Below are positions 1-9,040 of a stretch of 30,318 bases of DNA, one piece after another. Both the position numbers and the translations under genes were made by a program. Position 1 is the first letter of the stretch, and the number at the start of each line of letters is the position of its first letter. Location: contig NW_014578297.1 in assembly GCF_000485595.1 (NCBI RefSeq), positions 58,438-88,755 of the forward strand. Reading direction: 5' to 3'. The DNA is from Priapulus caudatus. Its lineage: Eukaryota; Priapulida; Priapulimorpha; Priapulimorphida; Priapulidae. Below the pieces are notes generated by a model that was not told the origin of the DNA, searched no databases, and was given only the letters and a program-made list of their open reading frames with translations.

Positions 1-1270
1 ACGTTATTGAATTTGCAACTATGGTGCAATTATTACTTAATATATATTATATTATATATATATTCGTAACACTTTCAGCGACGCTATGCGCACATGTTAA
101 TAGCGCCAATCCAAGAGGAAATCACTGTTATAAAGCGTCTATAATGCATGCATTATATTAAATCGTTCATACATAGTAATTAACTCACTTATAATTATTG
201 AGCGACTGCCTTTTCAACAACAAACCAAAAATTCTCAAGATTAGTATGATTGCCGATAGTTTGCTACACTGAAAGTTGAATTTCGACAAAGTTGCTCACT
301 GGAAAAATGTTAAAGCCTGCCATGAAAGTTGCCACTGGAAAAGAAATGATAAATTAAAATATATTAACGAATGGAATTATATTTCCGAGATTTTGATTGT
401 TTCCACTCCATTGGCTGGTTGAAGCGTCGCACGATTTTTTAGGACTGGATATAGAAGGCGCATTTAATCTCGCAAATTCTTACGAAAGAAGATGGAGACA
501 TGTCAGGTAAAAGGTGCCGCACCGCATGTCGGTGGACCCATCCAGAATTTGCTCTTCGTAAATTGACAAGGTATCACTTAACTTACAGACTGTCCGAAAG
601 GTTCACAAGAACAGAAAACTGCTTAGCCCAGTATATAGTCTTATAATTCTGAATTTTGCCCAACTTCTTACTTATAATATCATGTCCTGCAGTAATGATA
701 CGCATGTTCGGCCTTAAATCCATTGAGGCGAAAAACGTACTAAGTGCGCCAAGTGGTATCTTCTTCCAGAAAATCCTTTTTTTAAATTACATCAGGCGTT
801 CAAATTGCGCCTACACTGACTTTGGCGCGTGCCCGGTAAAGATGGTTGAGATTATTCGCGTTTAGATAGATTAGATATTCATGACATCTTGATGTGTTGC
901 AGGGATTCCCTTTCCAAATTTATTTGTTGGTTCGTCATTGCGTTTGTCTTCTTCGATGACAAAGCTGCGTATCTCGCTCAGTCACTTTGGCGGTTGACAA
1001 ATGATACGGCGTGCTATGCCTGCTGGCGGCACTCGCTCATCTGCATTAACCAAGAGTGTTCCAATCCTAACAAAATACATATCAGAGATCCTAGCCGAGC
1101 TTTGTCGACTCTCCATAGACAACTATATAGAATAACTGTATCATAACAAGAATAATCTAATCCGTTGACTTTACAGATCTTGCTTAGAGCGCGCCTAAAA
1201 ATTGATGAAGCCCACGTCTTTACGCGCCTACCTAAATCAGTAAGCCGATTTGTTTTTTTAAACAAAATAC
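1..1270. other. Mostly AT-rich non-coding DNA
   Basis: No gene is recognised here. On the minus strand a short open stretch at roughly 670-760 runs into a GTAAGA donor-like site, and another around 970-1070 follows a TTAG acceptor-like site. Neither matches a family I know, and both are too short to call as exons. Confidence 0.4.
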
Positions 1271-1493
1271 CTTATCTCTTCATGGTCTTGCCATTGTAGA
1301 ACGAAGGCGCCAGCAAAGTCAAGCAGGGCGTCTGTTCGATGCGCCCCCGCAAGCGACACCGCCACGTCAAGTTTGACACGGACGGATGCCAGCCAGCTGT
1401 AGCGGCAACCAGATTGACGATGGCGTTTCGCTGACATATCTACGAGAAATGTCGCTGTTCGCCGTAGTGCCCACCAGAGGACGGCCGTGCAAG
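1271..1493 (-). CDS. Possible internal exon, weakly like a Cys-loop receptor ligand-binding domain
   Basis: A 223-nt minus-strand stretch stays open between an acceptor-like site (TTCGGCAG) and a donor-like site (GTATTT), with entry phase 1 and exit phase 2. Its C-terminal half reads VRVKLDVAVSLAG, then about ten residues, then FAGAFVLQWQDHEE. Alternating hydrophobics ending in a W-x-D about 30 residues later is the spacing of beta strands 1 and 2 of Cys-loop (nicotinic/GABA-type) ligand-binding domains. The conserved cysteines of that family would lie in later exons, and I did not find them. The exon limits and the coding reading are visible; the family is inference from spacing alone. It could be an unrelated protein or a chance open frame in a locally GC-richer stretch. 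Confidence 0.25.
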
Positions 1494-1646
1494 CTGCCGA
1501 AAATCTGTTAACTAGTGTTGTTTCATTGAAAAAGCACACTCTGACTGCGTTTTAAAAAGAGTTCGAGGTAGGAGTTTCAAGCGAGAAGGAGAAGCCGATA
1601 TTTGATGCGGAGAAAAGCGGCACGGACGTGACGTGAGTGAGCAGCG

Positions 1647-1770
1647 AGATGAGAGAGAGAGGAAGAAGATAGAAAGAGAGAGAAGAGAGAGAGAAGAGAG
1701 ATGGAGAGAGAGATGAGAGAGGAGAGAGGTGGTGGGAGAAGAGAGGGAGGAGAGAGAGAGAGCGAGCGAA
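1647..1770. repeat. GA-rich simple repeat
   Basis: The plus strand is almost pure purine, with imperfect GAGAGA and GAAGAA runs, and ends in GAGCGAGCG. It is a polypurine microsatellite with no coding signal. Confidence 0.85.
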
Positions 1771-2934
1771 GGACGTAGTGAAAAATCTTCGAGGCCTCTA
1801 GTTAATGTTAACGTTTTTAATAGAAATACTTAGTACTAATTCCTTCAGTTAATATGTTACATAGCCACGAAATTTAATTCGATCCACATTTATATATGTT
1901 TCGATTATCATTTGACATGCCGTATTCAGATTAAGTTTATTTATTGAAAGAGTTAATTGCTTTTTTTATCTTCACGCCCAGTTCGACATCCCACTAGGAC
2001 TTAAATTATTCACACATCATCGGATTATTGCGCCTCAAAACAGGAAAAAAAAATCGATTTTGGAAATGCCTGTATTCCATGTACATAGTATTTGACATTC
2101 TTTACCAAATGTCACATACGTCGTATATTAACGTTGGTTTCACGACGTATTCGGCACACTAGTTCGCTGTTAAAAACCCGCCACTTATTCGAGAATGAAT
2201 CTCACGTCACGTTGTTTAGGACGCATTACATTATACTGCCTGCTGCTTAAATAACTACAATTGATATAGTACGCTAGTTAACTGAATTTATTATGTGTAC
2301 TGTTATTACTGTCCCGCGTTAATTGTCAGCAGTCTATTGTCATGCAGGAAACGAGATAATCCAGTGATTCCTCAATCAATAGGGAATAAACTTCTTTTCC
2401 CTTGCTGCATGTAAGCTCTTGCTTTCCAATTATTCTTATTTATTTACTAGAAATCATAGGGTAATCCATGTGTGTTTTAATTGTTACTGAATATCATTAA
2501 TGCGCAGATGACCACTCCAGAGTGATTCTGGAGCCAGCCGTCATATTCCACGGCTGTGATTACATTATGGCCAGCATTCTGACAGGTTAGCATTCATCGT
2601 CATCGAAATATCAACACGGAACATACAAACAAACTCGTCCTTATCACGGATATCAATGTAATATCGATAAATAGTAATAAGTTGTATTCTAAGTAAGTCA
2701 CAGTCTAATGAGCCGTGTATATATACATATATAATCGTATTAAAAAAACGCGCGTTTTCTTGCTAGTACATGTCTCGTTTTTGATCGTGTTAATATTGGA
2801 ATTCGACTAGACAACCATTGGCTTATAATAATTATATGAGTTTGATTTTCTGATTTACTTGTTTAGGGATACTCGACAGACTCTGGTCCTTCTGCGGCTC
2901 AAGGCTAGAATAAGAAGAACAAGAAGCGCCACAG
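1771..2934. other. AT-rich intergenic or intronic DNA
   Basis: About 1.2 kb with frequent stops in all frames and no recognised gene, RNA or element. A short alternating TATATACATATATA run sits near 2718-2732. Confidence 0.5.
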
Positions 2935-3072
2935 ACACCCCGACACACACACAAAACACACAATACACACACCACACACCACGCACACACACACACGCCA
3001 CACATTTCCGACACACGAGCAACACACCATTCACACACACACAACAACACACACACACACCACACACACACA

Positions 3073-3111
<39 letters not shown>

Positions 3112-3283
3112 ACACAACAACACGCACGCACGCGCACACACAACCACACACACACACACAACCAACACCAATCACACACACACACACACACACAACACAC
3201 GCACGCACGCGCCCACACACACACGCACACACACACAACACACCACACACACACACACACAACACACCAACCACACACACGCT
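2935..3283. repeat. (AC)n microsatellite, about 350 bp
   Basis: Long imperfect CA repeat interrupted by CACAACA, CGCACGC and CCACACC variants. All frames on both strands stay open across it only because the repeat lacks stops; the His/Thr-rich and Cys/Val-rich translations are artefacts. Alternating purine-pyrimidine DNA of this length can adopt Z-form. Confidence 0.95.
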
Positions 3284-3500
3284 GTCCTCGCCTTCATTGG
3301 GTTTGACTTGGTGCGAATACATTTTGCAGGGCCTAAGGAAACCGAAATAGCGGATTATCTGCGAGAATGGTCTGCACAAAACGTGCCGAAAACCTTGTGA
3401 TGCTACTAGTACTTCATGGAAAACGGCAGGTTAAAAACAATCGGACGATTTCTATCATTAATACTTATCATGATCAGATATGGCGACATATATCAAGCGG

Positions 3501-3543
<43 letters not shown>

Positions 3544-3545
3544 CT

Positions 3546-3653
3546 AATCTGGGATATCCAAATTTCTCTTACACTAATCAATATATATATATATATATAT
3601 ATATATTAATATATATATATATTGATAGGTAGAGAAATTTGCTATCCCAGATT
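3546..3653. repeat. Inverted-repeat (foldback) element with AT core
   Basis: The left arm begins AATCTGGGATATCCAAATTT, runs to CTAATCAATATATA, and is followed by an (AT)n core. The right arm is its reverse complement, ending CTATCCCAGATT. The arms are about 40 bp and differ by small indels. A further half copy in the left-arm orientation starts at 5018. Two or more copies plus terminal inverted repeats suggest a small MITE or foldback family, but no clear target duplication was found. The (AT)n core is itself a microsatellite. Confidence 0.7.
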
Positions 3654-3911
3654 TATTTTGAAACGTATAAGAAACGCAAAAAACCAGTCGAATTTAGAAG
3701 AGAGTTACGTAGCTATAGTCTAACAAAAATGTAATTTAAAATAGAATATCTGACATCAATACAATCAAAATTCAACCTGGCAACTACATCTACTAGATAT
3801 AACACGTCGCATCCTAAAGACTGAGCCTGCTCTAGTTTATTAAGTTAAGTGTATATTTGCAAGTGAAGTGAAGTGATACAATACTGGTGAAATCTGCCCT
3901 TCGGCTTACAG

Positions 3912-4028
3912 ACCATATACCTCACGCGCCTATTGCGCCCATATGTCGAGGAAAGCGTGTAGTCAGTACTGGCCCGATTGGATCGGCGCTGTAACATACG
4001 GCTCAGGTCCGGACAGTGGAGCTACTGG
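3912..4028 (+). pseudogene. RPTP D1 fragment, QYWPD exon (noisy copy)
   Basis: After an acceptor-like CGGCTTACAG, the plus strand reads TIYLTRL, then a short noisy stretch, then QYWPD at 3964-3978, then TYG, and reaches a GTAAGG donor at 4029. In classical tyrosine phosphatases the corresponding region is the IVMLT strand followed by K-C-x-Q-Y-W-P and Y-G. The lysine-cysteine before QYWP is corrupted and the frame shifts once, as the neighbouring exons of this stretch also show. It lies in the opposite orientation to the clean phosphatase exons at 5.3-6.0 kb and 11.4-11.6 kb. I read it as an upstream D1 exon of the same or a sister gene, inverted here either by a real rearrangement or by placement of a low-quality read. 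Confidence 0.6.
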
Positions 4029-4210
4029 GTAAGGTAGTGATGCCACACTCACACGCTACGCCGCACGTTCTCCATAACGGTCGGCTAAGTTTTGCGAGGC
4101 ACGTAGTTTGATTTCACCGCGTCGGCACTATATAAACGTCGCGTTATACAAGATATTCACTTGGAGTATAGGTAGTTCGTTATAAGCCCCCGACACAAAT
4201 ATCTCCGCAG

Positions 4211-4361
4211 GGTTTTCCAGCTTTTCCAACGTCGTTACTAGTCGTGGACAACTGCGGCGCAAACGAGAGAAGTGAACCCACTTCCATCTTAGCACGTCGT
4301 GGCCGCGACCACGGCGTTCCTCCAGTATCCGGCAATCCATCATAAGCTTCATCGTAGGCCT
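4211..4361 (+). pseudogene. RPTP D1 fragment, WPD-loop exon (noisy copy)
   Basis: The plus strand shows the phosphatase WPD loop: codons for W-P at 4300-4305, one extra base at 4306, then D-H-G-V-P at 4307-4321. Upstream are basic residues and an HFH stretch near 4280, matching the usual R-x-V-x-H-F-x-F-x-x-W-P-D order; downstream IISFIVGL fits the helix before the catalytic loop and ends at a GTAAAG donor-like site. The WPD aspartate is the general acid of the family and is present. The single-base insertion and an in-frame stop show that this copy is not translatable as it stands. The longer open frame on the opposite strand (4128-4472) is a shadow of this exon. Confidence 0.6.
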
Positions 4362-4489
4362 GTAAAGGGAGCGCATTGTGTAGCGTCGGGATGAACCGCT
4401 ACTAGTCCACTGCAGGTTAAACTTTCCGTACACACCCGTGCGCACTGCACGCCAAGGCACACACACACACATATTATTAATTATTATTA

Positions 4490-4765
4490 TTAATTATTAT
4501 TATTATTATTAGTAGTAGTAGTAGTAGTAGTAGTTAGTAGTCAGTAGTAGTAGTAGTAGTAGTAGTAGTCGCAGCTAGTAGTAGTAGTAGTTGGTAAGTA
4601 TGTAGTGGTAGTAGTCAGTAGTCAGTAGTAGTAGTAGCTAGTAGTATTAGTAGTTAGTAGTAGAGTAGTAAGTAGTTCAGTAAGTCAGGAGTAGTTAGTG
4701 TAGTAGTAGTAGTTCAGTAGTAGTAGTAGCTCCAGTACCGTAGTATCAGTACGAATAGTATAGCA
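4490..4765. repeat. (TAG)n / (ATT)n trinucleotide repeat
   Basis: ATT repeats pass into imperfect AGT repeats with many one-base interruptions. The equivalent place beside the clean catalytic-loop exon (11704-11762, read in reverse) is a perfect (ACT)n run. The interruptions here therefore fit sequencing noise as well as real divergence. Confidence 0.85.
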
Positions 4766-4866
4766 GTCAAGAAACAATCATTTAACATTTAATAAGTGTA
4801 TTGTAAGATTGTGAATATATACAGTAAAACTTCTGCCGATACCGTCTTATCCATATAGTGGAACAG

Positions 4867-5012
4867 ACGGGCTTATACGTGGTTGTTGTTAATGCTGCTG
4901 GAATCCGGTCGTACTGATGGAACATTTTTGGCTTATCACCATCTTGCCTAGAACAGGCAGAAAAGATGGCGTCGTTTGACGTCAAAACCTGTGTACAAGA
5001 CATGAGGAAATA
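4867..5012 (+). pseudogene. Inverted, truncated copy of the D1 catalytic-loop exon
   Basis: The plus strand repeats, with short indels, the exon found on the minus strand at 11426-11590: GLYVVVVNAAGIR, then a frame shift, then VDVKTC-like and MRK-like pieces. Homology also covers the intron side (the block before it from about 4765), so this is a DNA-level copy and not a retrocopy. It stops after the MRK codons, exactly where the half-copy of the foldback element begins at 5018, so the rest of the exon and its donor are missing. Both copies agree that the usual His-Cys of the signature is Val-Asn. It is frame-broken and not functional as written. Confidence 0.75.
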
Positions 5013-5017
5013 GCAGA

Positions 5018-5085
5018 ATCTGGGATATCAAATTTCTCTTACACTAATCAATATATATATAATGTATATATATATATATATATAA
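5018..5085. repeat. Half copy of the foldback element
   Basis: Starts AATCTGGGATATCAAATTT and passes into an AT tract, the same as the left arm at 3546 but without a right arm. It abuts the truncated catalytic-loop copy. The stretch 3546-5018 is therefore bracketed by direct copies of this sequence. Confidence 0.7.
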
Positions 5086-5272
5086 ATACGTAATATATAT
5101 GAAATTAATTTAACGTCGATAATAAATTTGCACTGCCCCCCAGCGCGTGTTTGACCGATGAGGTGAAACTAACTCATTACAATTCAACGATGCGACACGG
5201 TTCCTGATCGAGCAGGCATTGGATCGCCTAGAAATGAATTACTATGAATTCGTGAAGGCCTCACTCACTCAC

Positions 5273-5346
5273 CTTTGTGTAAACGGCGTTGATGTAGTCG
5301 TGACCGCTCGTGTAAAGGCGGTTCAGGAACGGACGCTGATTATCCT
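5273..5346 (-). CDS. RPTP exon: D2 domain, DYINAVY strand
   Basis: Minus-strand exon of 74 nt between a GTACAG acceptor and a GTGAGT donor, entry phase 1, exit phase 0. It encodes RPFLNRLYTSGHDYINAVYT. The R-P-x-L and D-Y-I-N-A motifs are those of the N-terminal part of a tyrosine phosphatase domain, where the tyrosine-recognition loop is followed by the first core strand. It joins in phase to the exon at 5608-5701: that exon ends with a single C, which completes a Gln codon with the AG of this one. No following D2 exon was recognised downstream on the minus strand, so the gene is incomplete here. The exon itself is undamaged. Confidence 0.85.
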
Positions 5347-5607
5347 CTGTACATACATGCAATAGAAGCAATAGTAGATTACATTACATATTACCTTAGA
5401 ATCTAACAGGTAATCGACTGCAATTAATTAACTGTTATTCTATCCGTATACCGTACGCCCACACGCACACGCACACGGGCACGCGCATGTCCACCCGCAC
5501 GTACAGACACGCGCACATAACGCTCACATACACGCACACACGCATCCGATATATATATATAATTATACACACCGGATGTTTCTTATGACGTGCACGCGGG
5601 GACTTAC

Positions 5608-5701
5608 GCGGAACTATATCCGGAAATCGGTTTTTGTCGCGGTGCTCCGTCGCGCTTTTAACATTTGCTGGTATGGTGTCCATTCTCATCCGTTTGAGCC
5701 A
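5608..5701 (-). CDS. RPTP exon: D1-D2 linker and start of D2
   Basis: Minus-strand exon of 94 nt (31 codons plus one base) between the acceptor TTATTGCAG and a perfect GTAAGT donor, entry phase 0, exit phase 1. It begins WLKRMRMDTIP and ends RDKNRFPDIVP. K-N-R-F/Y-x-D-I-x-P is the hallmark that opens a phosphatase domain. Because this exon follows the C-terminal D1 exon, it marks the start of a second, membrane-distal domain, which implies a tandem-domain RPTP acting on the cytoplasmic side of the plasma membrane. D2 domains are usually inactive and regulatory; that is family knowledge, since the D2 catalytic loop is not visible in this window. Confidence 0.85.
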
Positions 5702-5799
5702 CTGCAATAATGAACGTGACCACACATGAAACTACGTAAACTGTTAATAATAAACACAAGCCACGTCGGCGCCATCATTTTGTTTATGATCAACATCTT

Positions 5800-5800
<1 letters not shown>

Positions 5801-5870
<70 letters not shown>

Positions 5871-5872
5871 CG
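5801..5872. repeat. (TCTG)n microsatellite
   Basis: About 17 tandem TCTG units directly beside the donor of the phosphatase exon at 5880-6023, thus intronic. One TTTG variant is present near its right end. Confidence 0.95.
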
Positions 5873-5879
5873 GGGTTAC

Positions 5880-6023
5880 CTCATATTGTTGTTCTATTGT
5901 TGGTAGATCGTTTCCCGGCTGTTGCAGCTTCTTGTAGTAATTCGAAAATTGTTCGGCATCTACAGTGGTTCCCTTGAATATCAGTGCCTCTAGTATGGCG
6001 TCATGAATGAATGTGTATTGGGC
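5880..6023 (-). CDS. RPTP exon: C-terminal helices of D1
   Basis: Minus-strand exon of 144 nt (48 codons), acceptor TTACGACAG, donor GTAACC, phase 0 on both sides. It begins AQYTFIHDAILEAL and continues with an FSNYYKKLQQPG stretch before ending EQQYE. The Q-Y-x-F-I-H-D-A-x-L-E-A-L helix is the conserved C-terminal helix of receptor phosphatase domains. It fits exactly after the clean catalytic-loop exon at 11426-11590: that exon ends RVNMVQTP in phase 0, the usual residues before Q-Y-x-F. In this assembly 5.4 kb and several ectodomain exons lie between the two. The nearest upstream exon (WSC at 6320-6592) ends in phase 1, so it cannot be spliced directly to this one in frame. Confidence 0.9.
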
Positions 6024-6064
6024 CTGTCGTAACAACATGGGAGCCAATTTTGATATCTAAAGAT

Positions 6065-6159
6065 TGATAATATTTCTACGGATGCTCTTTTTACACAGTA
6101 ATTTTATAGTGAACAGTCGTGTGAGAACAATTATATTACGTCGTGAATGAACACACTTC
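6065..6159. repeat. 95-bp direct repeat, copy 1
   Basis: Nearly identical (about three differences) to 9373-9467 in the same orientation; the shared block includes GGATGCTCTTTTTACACAG and ends ACACACTTC. Flanks outside are unrelated. It sits in the intron just upstream of the D1 C-terminal exon and marks one edge of a 3.3-kb segment holding the ectodomain exons. Confidence 0.9.
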
Positions 6160-6319
6160 ACTTACTATTATTGTTACCATGGAAACAAATAAAAAATGCC
6201 AAATTATTATATTTATTATATATAGATTATTATATATTACGTTGACAGCGGGGACTATGTCGACATGGATGATGATTACGATAAATATGAGAATAAACAA
6301 TCAAGAACGGTTAGCTTAC

Positions 6320-6592
6320 GTGCTGTCTGGTAGACGGCCACAGAGGTGTCGCTACCACACAGGTAAAGCGTCGATCCAGGCCCGCACGGTGCGCACTCAG
6401 CTGACGGTGCATCGTAGGGGTATCCGTTCCCACACAGACAGATTTGCTCGCGCAGGCCCGCAAACATGAAATCTTTATTCTGGCAATAAGTTCTGCAGTT
6501 CGCCCGCTGCCCTTTACTACTGTATTTCGACTCGGTGAGCCACGACCCGTCCTGGTCATTCCGGAAGCAGCCGACCAGGAATTCCGTATCAC
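6320..6592 (-). CDS. WSC domain exon (phase 1-1)
   Basis: Minus-strand exon of 273 nt between acceptor TTATTTCCAG and donor GTAAGC, phase 1 at both ends. It encodes one complete WSC module: EFLVGCFRND at the start, then NCRTYC, FAGLREQICLCGNGY, ECAPC and LCGSDTSVAVY at the end. All eight cysteines and the F-A-G-L...C-x-C-G core of the family are present. WSC domains are extracellular and thought to bind carbohydrate; they occur in yeast stress sensors, polycystin-1 and Kremen. Symmetric 1-1 exons are the type spread by exon shuffling. The module follows, in compatible phase, the exon at 7032-7331. It is undamaged. Confidence 0.88.
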
Positions 6593-7031
6593 CTGGAAAT
6601 AAGTCGACATATACATTTGTGATAGGAATGCGATACTTGTGTGCGAAATTGCGCTATTATCCCTTACAATTGCAGTGCACTAGTAGAACAATAAGGAAGG
6701 TCTCTAGCACACGAAGAAAGTTTTGCGCGTATGCGCGAGAATCCTCACTACTATGCCTCTCCGTTGGTGTTTTCTACGATGGAAGTGAACGATAAATGGG
6801 TTACATAAAATACATATCCAACATAATTGTAATTTGTCACACGAGCACTATCGATTAAAAGTGCAAGGCACTATGGAATATTTAAACTATAATCGCTATA
6901 AACACATTTATACAACATAACGGCGAGGCAACTACTGTTAAACACTCCTCCCTCTGAAACTAGTTCAATAAAAGTGTTGAATATAGATGTAACACCCGAT
7001 ATCGTAGATCATACCGCTAAGAAATACTTAC

Positions 7032-7331
7032 CGTTGTTTACCGTTGCGCCGGTGGTGGCGCTGCTCAGAGATGCTGCGTTCGCTCCACACTGCAACGTCG
7101 GCGAATCATCGCACGCACGACACACGGGGGCGCTGCTATTGCCGCCGATCCAATTGAATAGATTACCACATCTGCATGACGGCGTGGCGGTCGGTGCAGA
7201 TAGGCCGGCAAAGACGCTGCCTAGCTGTCTGCAAGTGCCGACGCACGCAGCGGAGTCGGCCGATTCGTAGAGCGGCGTAGAAGTTACGAATTCTCGCACG
7301 GTGGCGGATGGCCAGCACTGACTTGCCGTCG
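7032..7331 (-). CDS. WSC-type domain exon (phase 1-1)
   Basis: Minus-strand exon of 300 nt with acceptor ATGGGTAG and donor GTAAGT, phase 1 at both ends. The translation carries SQCWPSATVREF, AACVGTCRQLGSVFAGLS, CRCGNLFNW, CRACDDSPTLQCG, and a Ser/Thr/Ala-rich end. The cysteine order and the F-A-G-L...C-x-C-G core match WSC domains; the N-terminal G-C-Y strand is atypical, so this is a divergent member. It lies between the signal-peptide exon and the second WSC exon, and all three phases agree. This makes the start of a secreted or type I membrane protein with tandem WSC modules. Confidence 0.8.
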
Positions 7332-7809
7332 CTACCCATAACAAGATTAGATAGATTAGCTTACGATGAGTTTAGATTAGATATCTTACATCGGAATCGC
7401 CCGCGATGTGTCGCCTTGACACTACATGATGCACGTCTGCGAATTTGATTTTCAGGGGAGTAAAAATTGCTGATGACGTCACGCTCCCGATATATATATA
7501 TATATATTCCGACTAATTTGTGAGTCCTAATAATTTCTTCTAACTATTGCCAGTTCTCAACATTCGTGGAGTTAACTTAATGTACCGATTCTATACGATA
7601 AGAATAGATATCGAAAGGCTTGAGTAACTTTTTAAAAACCTCACATCTTACACAAATAATTATAACTTGATAGCGTTTTATGTAATATAGTTGGTGCGAT
7701 AGATTGCACGCCGTCATCGGCAGCTGTTCGAATGTACATGAACGCATATTCCAGCTTACCAAACATTTTCTGAAGTACGTTCTGTGGCCTGATACATGTA
7801 TGTACGTAC

Positions 7810-7864
7810 CTGTGATAAACAGAGCAGAAGTAAGCAGCCATCCGGCGCAAAGTAACGACGTCAT
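7810..7864 (-). CDS. First coding exon: start codon and signal peptide
   Basis: On the minus strand an ATG at 7864-7862 opens MTSLLCAGWLLTSALFIT and reaches a GTACGT donor after 55 nt (18 codons plus one base, phase 1). A short polar start followed by a hydrophobic core is a typical signal peptide, with cleavage probably just after the splice junction. Phase 1 is the usual exit phase of signal-peptide exons that precede shuffled modules, and it agrees with the 1-1 WSC exon at 7032-7331. No promoter was identified upstream. The exon is short, so the call rests on its composition, donor and position. Confidence 0.65.
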
Positions 7865-8365
7865 ATCTTTAGTGTTAGCTGTCTATACACGTCGATGCTT
7901 CTTCCTCTACAGCAATCACCACAGACGTGACCTATCGACACGATGACGTTGTTGATGTTATATTCTATTTAATTTCCTAACGTAAAAAGGTCCGATGATA
8001 TTCGAATCATACTTGGGTGATATAAACCAACCTACTACCAAAAGATAACGTGTCGTATAGCGATACTTGTGCTGTGCAGTTGAAAATAGGATGCAATTCA
8101 GGAAGGTCACGCCTCATTCAGTTGCCACCACTATCATCCGGTGTGCATTCGGTTTGTCTTTGTTTCCCGGAAGGTACTTCTTCACGCAATTTCCCCCACA
8201 TAGCAGTAAGCATACGCGAAACAAAAATAGAACGTAGCATGCACAACTTCGTCGTTTCGCCCACTCGGTTTGGTTGCATGCATTTTTCTACCGGCGCGGC
8301 GGTTCCTTCGGTCTAAACACAATACTTATTATAACTATTTTCTACTACATTTATATCTATGTGTG

Positions 8366-8525
8366 TATGTGTGTATGTATGTATCTATCTATCTTACTAT
8401 CTATCTATCTATCTATCTATCTACATATCTATCTATCTATCTATCTACCTATATATCTATCTAGCTATCCACCCGTCCGTCCAGTCATCCATCCATCCAT
8501 CCATCCATCCATCTGTCTGTCTATC
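8366..8525. repeat. (CTAT)n / (CCAT)n tetranucleotide repeat
   Basis: CTAT units change to CCGT, CCAT and CTGT variants. It lies between the FN3 exon and the signal-peptide exon, which is where the exon order looks wrong, so it is a candidate misjoin point. Confidence 0.92.
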
Positions 8526-8546
8526 CATATACCAAACTGCGTTTAC

Positions 8547-8668
8547 CTGCACGAGTACGACATATTCTTTAATGATGCCAATTCCACTCTGCGTTCCTGC
8601 CTCCCAGACTATATCAGCGGAAAACGCACCAAATTCCCGTATTTGCGCGGCGAATGGTCGTGGATTCT
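8547..8668 (-). CDS. Exon for first half of an FN3 domain (phase 1-0)
   Basis: Minus-strand exon of 122 nt, acceptor TTCTATCGCAG, donor GTAAAC, entry phase 1 and exit phase 0. It encodes NPRPFAAQIREFG, then FSADIVWEAG, then IIKEYVVLVQ. A leading proline, a V-x-W in the second strand and a Y-x-V-x-V strand about 15 residues later are the N-terminal half of a fibronectin type III fold. RPTP ectodomains commonly contain FN3 repeats whose domain is split by an intron. I could not find the exon for the second half: a short open stretch near 8150-8210 reads into a stop. It belongs, by family logic, between the WSC modules and the membrane. Confidence 0.6.
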
Positions 8669-9040
8669 CTGCGATAGAATATAAAAGTCTGACAATTCCT
8701 CATAAGTAAAAAATAACTCATATCCAATTTCAGTATAGTAACTATCCAATGCAATACAACCTATTCTAACCTGCTTCTACTTTGAAATTTCCGGTAACTT
8801 TATAAACAATATACAGCGTTCACAAAATTATATAGCATACTAAACTGACATAGTGGATAGTTTACTCACATAATTATGCTCGCCTGATATGTGAAAATAT
8901 CAAATTAAGCATAGGAATTCGATTTTTCGTTCAATAACTTTAGATACGCATTAACGCCTTTTCATATATTAGCGTACCTTATACAGTACTATTTAAGGTA
9001 CTATAATATAAGGTTTTGCACATCAATGCGCTATCCGCAC

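Noticed and set aside
2832-3379. Long His/Thr-rich and Cys/Val-rich open frames on both strands
   Set aside because: They are translations of the (AC)n microsatellite; openness follows from the repeat lacking stop codons.
4128-4472. 114-residue minus-strand frame that looked at first like a D2 WPD region
   Set aside because: The plus strand of the same stretch carries the genuine WPDHGVP and HFH motifs, so the minus frame is a shadow.
8130-8230. Second FN3 half exon (KKYLPGN...MIVVATE on the minus strand)
   Set aside because: It has no good acceptor and runs into a stop before any convincing donor.
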